A program made the translations under genes and the position numbers. DNA of 5,877 nucleotides from Chitinophagaceae bacterium (GTDB lineage: Bacteria > Bacteroidota > Bacteroidia > Chitinophagales > Chitinophagaceae), in assembly GCA_016786525.1 (NCBI GenBank), contig JAEUVW010000415.1, positions 1 through 5,877 of the forward strand, in the 5' to 3' direction. Below are positions 5,668 to 5,877 of the stretch, piece after piece; within the stretch, counting starts at the first letter, position 1; the number at the start of each line of letters is the position of its first letter. Under the pieces are notes generated by a model that made no database searches, was not told the origin of the DNA, and worked only from the letters and a program-made list of their open reading frames with translations.

Positions 5668-5877
5668 ATGAAAGATTTTCTCTTATTATTCAGGGTCGAA
5701 AATACCGGCCAAACTCCTTCTCCCGAAGCGATGGAAGCCTCTATGAAAGCCTGGATGGACTGGATGGGCAGCATGGCTGCACAAAACAAGCTCATCGACC
5801 GCGGCAACCGCCTGCATGCCGATGGTAAAGTCGTCACACCCGGCAAGCTGGTCACCGATGGTCCGTATATGGAGATC
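5668..5877 (+). CDS. YCII/DGPF-domain protein, cut by the window edge
   Basis: Seventy codons are open from the ATG at 5668 to the end of the window, so the C-terminus is missing. The visible part has the YCII (DGPF) family layout: an MKDFLLLFR first strand, a helix with regularly spaced Met and Trp (WMDWMGSM, about 29-36), a GNRLHADGK turn, and the signature VTDGPY at 62-67, where most members read DGPF. Family members adopt a ferredoxin-like dimeric fold and most have no assigned reaction. In many bacteria they neighbour ECF sigma factor genes. Here the gene follows an AhpD-like gene by 39 bp. The methionine-rich stretch (five Met between residues 22 and 36) is mildly unusual. Confidence 0.85.
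   Translation, partial: MKDFLLLFRVENTGQTPSPEAMEASMKAWMDWMGSMAAQNKLIDRGNRLHADGKVVTPGKLVTDGPYMEI

Overview
The window looks like a housekeeping stretch from a Bacteroidota chromosome, most likely Chitinophagaceae or close kin. This is judged from protein style and gene signals, not from a database search. Start codons lack Shine-Dalgarno sequences and have A-rich leaders instead. A perfect Bacteroidota-type -7 element (TAnnTTTG) lies ahead of sucA. Coding DNA is moderately GC-rich and the gaps are AT-rich.

Layout, left to right: (1) 1-237 holds no gene; it contains a 91-bp tandem duplication (63-244) with smaller 16-bp repeats inside it. (2) A minus-strand PaaI-type hotdog thioesterase (238-672) has its stop codon inside the second repeat copy. 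(3) A 180-bp divergent AT-rich gap carries the likely sucA promoter. (4) sucA (853-3591) encodes full-length 2-oxoglutarate dehydrogenase E1; no E2 gene (sucB) adjoins it. (5) A 71-bp gap contains an 18-bp uninterrupted RNA hairpin that resembles an intrinsic terminator. (6) An arginase-family ureohydrolase (3663-4610) is followed 5 bp later by rlmH (4616-5089), probably as one transcription unit. (7) A 77-bp gap holds a TTGTTAT-N6-ATAACAA inverted repeat. (8) An AhpD-like CxxC protein (5167-5628) and the start of a YCII/DGPF protein (5668 to the window edge) form a second small unit. Both start codons are preceded by the same 12-nt sequence at almost the same distance.

How they fit together: SucA consumes 2-oxoglutarate in the TCA cycle. 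Arginase would feed ornithine, and through it glutamate and 2-oxoglutarate, into the same pool. RlmH modifies the ribosome and has no evident metabolic link. The AhpD-like/YCII pair recalls gene sets that often accompany ECF sigma factors, so such a gene may lie just past the right edge.

I see no mobile element, CRISPR array, tRNA or rRNA, and no clear new multi-gene system. The most useful leads are the non-canonical substrate-contact residues of the arginase, the strand-specific hairpin after sucA, the nested repeat that supplies a stop codon, and the AhpD/YCII unit with its shared leader.
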